Origin: Cinclus cinclus
Lineage: Eukaryota; Chordata; Aves; Passeriformes; Cinclidae
Direction of reading: 5' to 3'
Assembly: GCF_963662255.1 (NCBI RefSeq)
Contig: NC_085052.1
Coordinates: forward strand, 8,752,307 to 8,816,306
DNA: 64,000 nucleotides
The translations under genes and the position numbers were made by a program. Below are positions 59,691 through 64,000 of this stretch, piece by piece (positions within the stretch are counted from its first letter, which is position 1; every line of letters begins with the position of its first letter). The notes below the pieces were generated by a model, which saw only the letters and a list, made by a program, of their open reading frames with translations, searched no databases and was not told the DNA's origin.

Positions 59691-62600
59691 AAGTGTGATT
59701 TAAGGTACTGCTCTTTGCACTGAAATGACTGAAACAAGCCCTCTCCCACTCGATTTTGTCAGGTTTGCTGTAGGGTTGGAAGCCTCAGGCAGAGGGATGG
59801 GATGGACAGCAAAGAGATGGTAATATCTTATACACCACAGCTATATTCCTTGGGAATGCATCTGCCAATATCCAACACCTACTGAGTCTGTTAGCCATTT
59901 CTTCATATTCAAGATATCCACTAAAGAGGATACTCAAAAAAAAAATCACATTACATGAAAATGGCAGATTCAGTTGAGTCTAAAGAAAGAAAAAACTTTT
60001 CAAAAAAGACAATGATTACAACCAAGTTGTGCAGCATGACTTGTGCAAAGATATTTATACCATTATCACAAAGATTGAGAAATGAATGGAGACTGCTGGG
60101 ATATGCTGAACCAGGCAGCAGCTTTAAAACATGGATGTAGTAAAATGTTCCTTTCGTTTATACAGCCTTAGAAAGGATGCAGTTTGCAATTCAGGGAGAC
60201 AAAACTGACTTATTTTAACAGATGTGCAGGTAAAGAGAAATGCAGTTCTGTTTATCTACATTGTCTTCATGGCCATGGCTACAGCCTGGCACAGTATCAA
60301 CCTCAAATGATTGCAGAGTTTGTAATGACTGACAAGGAAGAAGTCAGCCTTGTAATTAAGGTAGAATATTCAGATATGAGAAATGTAAATGCTGCAGCTC
60401 ATCCCCTGCACCACCTTTGGTAGGTTACAGTCTGTGCGTCTGCAGCACATGGCAAAGACAACACTACTCCCTTCTCCTGTTCTTTGTCTTGACAACCAAG
60501 ATTATTAACTCATCAGCACAGAGAATTTCTCTTAATTTGTGTTTATACAGTAATTTGTACAACATGGCCCTAATTTCAGATGGAGACTCTATGCACCACT
60601 ATACTTCTAAATAAAGCCTGGCTTGATTTCTTCAAGTCTACAGAGCCAAATTACAGCAATTCATTTAAACAAATTGAAGAAGGGCTTGTATATGGGAAGA
60701 CAGAAAGGGACTGAACATGTGGTTAGCAAGGAGGAGTTTCTTGTGCTGTTAATCCAATTCCAGGGTGACTGCTGGGAATCTTCTTTACTCAGTAAAGCCC
60801 TTAATTATGAAGAGAGTCTATACAGAACTGCTGAGGACAAAAACAATGAACAAGTGTCACGGTTAAACTATCTCTTCTTTTATAACTGGCTCATTTCAAA
60901 TGTCTAAAAGAGAAGTCTACAAACTCAGAACCACTGGATCAGAAGCACTATATTGTTTTTATACCACAGGTCAGTGCATCAGCATCCTGTAGCAAAAAGG
61001 GTATTACACAAGTGCTGAAAGGAGTAAATATCAATGAATAGTAGTAGCCTGTGACGTCTCCAACATGTGATACTGCAAACTCAAAAAGCAATTTGGCACT
61101 TCCAAATGCTGGCACCAAATACGGCAGAGTAATGTGTTTCTACAGCTCTCATTCTATACATGTGTGATCTCACCCTCAGGTCTAGAGCCAAATACAAGAA
61201 AAGAAATAAGGGGGAACTACAAAAACATGTGAGAAAGAAACATTAAGTAGTAGTTCTCCAACCCCCACTGCTATGTGGCACAGAGACAATGTTAGCAATG
61301 GAAATCCTGTTGCAGGCAGCCAAATACTCAAAGAGAAGAATCCAAGCAGCAACAGATCTCTTGCAAATCTCAAGAAGATCCTACAGCCAGACTTACAGCC
61401 TATTTTAGGTTCCCTGCACAGACAGGTCTGATCAGGCATGCTGTCTTCTTTCTTGTTTCTGTAAGTATATAAAAGGTTGAATGCTCCTGACTTCAGCATA
61501 TTTTTGCTCTAATGTGCAAACTTCCAGGCAGTCCCACACTAGAGATCGATATCACCCAAAATACTGCAAGGGGTTCTGATTAGAGTATTAACTGAGTGCT
61601 CTGACCAGCTATTAATGGAAGCTTTCTCTCTTATTACAGCCATCATGTCAAAACTCGAGCCAAAGGAATTTACCCAGGCTCTGTCCAAGGAATACGACAC
61701 AGGAATGTAATACACATATGGCAAAGATTTAATGTATGTGATGACTGCTAGGCAAATGATGTTTTTATTGTCCAAGAAACAATGGCATATTCAAATCTGG
61801 TATAAGTAAGGAGTGAATAATGATGTTAGATCATTGCGCCACCAGGGACACACAGAAGAAAAAATTTGTTGCAAAACTTGTCTCTCCGTGAATGGAGTAA
61901 AATGATACTGAGGAAGGGCAGACCATCAGGAATCAAATTGCTTTCAGGAAGAAGGGGGGCTGGCATTTTTTTATTGCCAGTAATTTTCTAATGAACTGTT
62001 GACAATCACAGATGTTCTCACACCTCAGACAGCTGGGGCTCTCAGAAATTCACCATGTGGCCAAGTGTCAAATGTTAACTGGCTTTTACCTGGCTTTGTG
62101 GTTCTGACTACTCAGGCTATGCCAGTGGTCTACATTTTTGCTGTTTGGAAAGTTACTGGCCAAATGCAATAGTTTCCACTTGCCTTTGCCCTGTCATGTA
62201 GGTAAATACTTTAAGCTTAAAACCAAGAGTAAACCATACATGGACCAGCAAAATGAAAGGCGACTTGTAAATAGCAACCACAGAGGAATATGAATTTCCT
62301 AGTTGGAAAAAAACATACCATTTTCCACTTAGCTTTTAGTGGCATCATAAAAATGTGTACCAAATCATCAGTTTTGCACCCTTTTTTTGGTCACACACAC
62401 AAAAATAGCAAATTAAAAATGGCTTTGTTGCCAGTTCCTAAGCCATGAAATTTTCACAACAGCAGTGATACAAGTTTTAGGGTAAAAACCCAAACCTTAA
62501 GAATTAAAAACACAGGACCAGCTATCAGACAATCACAATTATCCATTTCTCCAAATTATAGGGCTCCTCTGGACTTTGTGATTGCAAACAAGAACCGTTT

Positions 62601-64000
62601 CTGAGAAAACTACTAGAATGGGATGTAAAAGTATCTTTTACAGACACTGCTCTGGTTTGATTTCCTGAAACAAACTAGAGTAAATGCAGAATTGCCCTGG
62701 ATTACAGAAAAGGCCAATCAGTAGAAGTCCAAGAAACCCACTGGAGACTGTAACTTTTATCTAGCTACATCCTCTAAAATTCAAGGGTGGAAAAACTGCC
62801 TTCCAGAACTTGAGGGTCTCAAAATGTCTCAGTTATTTTCCCATGACAGGCCATTCCAACTGATTTAACAGAAAACAAAAATTTGACTATTACATAGGGC
62901 TTCTTAGAGGATGCTTTTTATGAGAACTATCCCAATATGAAACAGTTTTCTTTAACAAACACTGTTCTTGTTAGCTTCTGCTAAAACAATAGGCATAAAG
63001 TGGTACCTTTCAAATCTTCTCTGTCAGATAAGGTATTTCTGAACTTGATTACATCACCTGAAACATTCTGCCTTTTTATGACCTAGAAAAATGGCTGGTA
63101 TTCTAAAAATGTGTCTATTTTTAAATTATATGCATTTGATAGTTTGACTTGTTTTTAATCATCTCATGCAGAAGTGATGTGTTACTAATGACAACTGAAG
63201 TACCCGAAGTTACCTTTCATTTACAGATTTCAAATTAAACATCTCCCAATACTCTGCGAGAATTGTCACCTTCACTTCAAAAACCAGGGGGAAAAAAAAA
63301 ACCAGCAGAAAACACATGTCATATAGTAGAGAGAAAGAGAATGAAGTCCAGCCACATTACATATTCCAGTCTGGTGTTTTATTGCAACACAATCCAGTTT
63401 TCTGTTGGCCGTTTAAGGTATTTAAAGTAAAATAAAGAAATTGTCTACAACTGGTACTTTAGAACAGGGGCTTGCACATGTCACAGTCCTGGTAACGATA
63501 AATCTGATGATTTCCACTATGCATTACAAGTGCATATTACTTGTAATCTTGCAGTTTAAGCTACAACAGATTGTCAGATTGTGGTTCCTCCCATATGAAA
63601 ACCCTGCGCCCAGTGTGCTCCTCACACAACAGGACCACAGGGCATGGGGGCTCTTGACCCTGGGCCACTGTTAGGATACAAGATCACCTTCAGTGCTCCC
63701 CAGTGCCCAGAACTCCCAGCTGACCAGCAGTCTATGATGCTTCACTCTTCAGGGCTGTAGGAAGACCTACAGTAAATGCACTCACATCTTTGTGTTTGAT
63801 TTGCGCTATCACTGCGGATGCACAGGAAATGCATGGGAACAAATATAAGAATGGGGACAGACTTTAGCATGTCAGTGATGCACTGCGTTGATGCACTGTT
63901 GCTCCCTAGGCTTAGACTGGATTTCTCTAAGATGGGACTGCACACACTACTTCCCCACATAACTCATTGAATCATGGATTCTTCTCTTATGCAGGAAGCC
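59691..64000. other. Intron, no recognised features
   Basis: AT-rich sequence to the right edge. An A run lies at 63292-63301. No exon matching the VTI1A SNARE helix, no repeat family and no RNA gene are recognised. Confidence 0.5.

Larger units (their letters stand above)
563..64000 (-). other. VTI1A: Last intron of VTI1A (extends past the right edge)
   Basis: Everything right of the acceptor at 563 behaves as one long intron transcribed on the minus strand. No other stretch gives a protein match, and no minus-strand sequence resembles the expected penultimate exon, which encodes the end of the SNARE helix before the RR/IIQNR junction. VTI1A is known as a gene of several hundred kilobases with very long introns in mammals, so an intron of more than 63 kb is plausible. 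An unrecognised alternative exon or nested non-coding RNA cannot be excluded. Confidence 0.7.

Noticed and set aside
1..64000. CRISPR arrays, operons, bacterial or phage genes, tRNA or rRNA genes
   Set aside because: No spaced direct-repeat arrays, no dense same-strand coding, and no tRNA A/B-box pairs or rRNA signatures were seen on either strand.

Overview
The window looks like 64 kb of a sauropsid genome, most likely a bird. It has vertebrate-style intronic DNA at roughly 40% GC, low CpG, a few microsatellites, and only scattered, decayed copies of old amniote repeats (CR1/L2-clade LINE pieces, MIR-like tails, MITE-like palindromes). I see no Alu, L1 or SVA sequence and no young CR1. There are no bacterial-type genes, and almost all open frames are short and unrelated to known proteins. 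The bird assignment is an inference from this repeat profile.

The one coding feature I can support is at the left edge. Positions 469-562 (minus strand) are a terminal exon with a good splice acceptor. It encodes 30 residues starting IIQNRIL, then a hydrophobic membrane anchor, then a basic C-terminal tip and a stop. This matches the C-terminal end of the SNARE protein VTI1A. Positions 1-468 are then VTI1A 3' UTR, with no polyadenylation signal before the window edge, and everything from 563 to 64000 is best read as VTI1A's last intron. I found no second exon: nothing resembles the preceding SNARE-helix exon on the minus strand. In human, TCF7L2 lies just downstream of VTI1A in the same orientation. 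If synteny holds, TCF7L2 lies beyond the left edge here.

Layout: 1-562 VTI1A 3' end; 2200-3070 AT-rich block that looks like conserved non-coding DNA; 10600-10960 and 12700-12990 GC-richer islands; 13385-16590 several old repeat remnants, one carrying a near-consensus DR1 nuclear-receptor site; 20327-20460 a long AAAG microsatellite; 22531-23013 a CpG knot and a G-quadruplex motif; 30550-30645 a CR1-like 3' remnant; 32570-33060 the best candidate regulatory module (three HMG/TCF-type motifs, CCAAT box, CRE-like site); 33370-33850 and 38085-39070 strand-asymmetric pyrimidine-rich stretches; 36741-37172 a stack of three old repeats; 46260-47060 two LINE reverse-transcriptase fossils in opposite orientation; 53881-53924 a G-tract followed by a T-tract; 56240-56600 another LINE-like 3' region; 59161-59690 a GC-rich block with a GGA tract.

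I see no evidence of a novel multi-gene system. The interest is regulatory: a very large intron next to (by synteny) a Wnt-effector gene, with candidate enhancers and possibly exapted repeats. All regulatory calls rest on motif reading by eye and need alignment or chromatin data.
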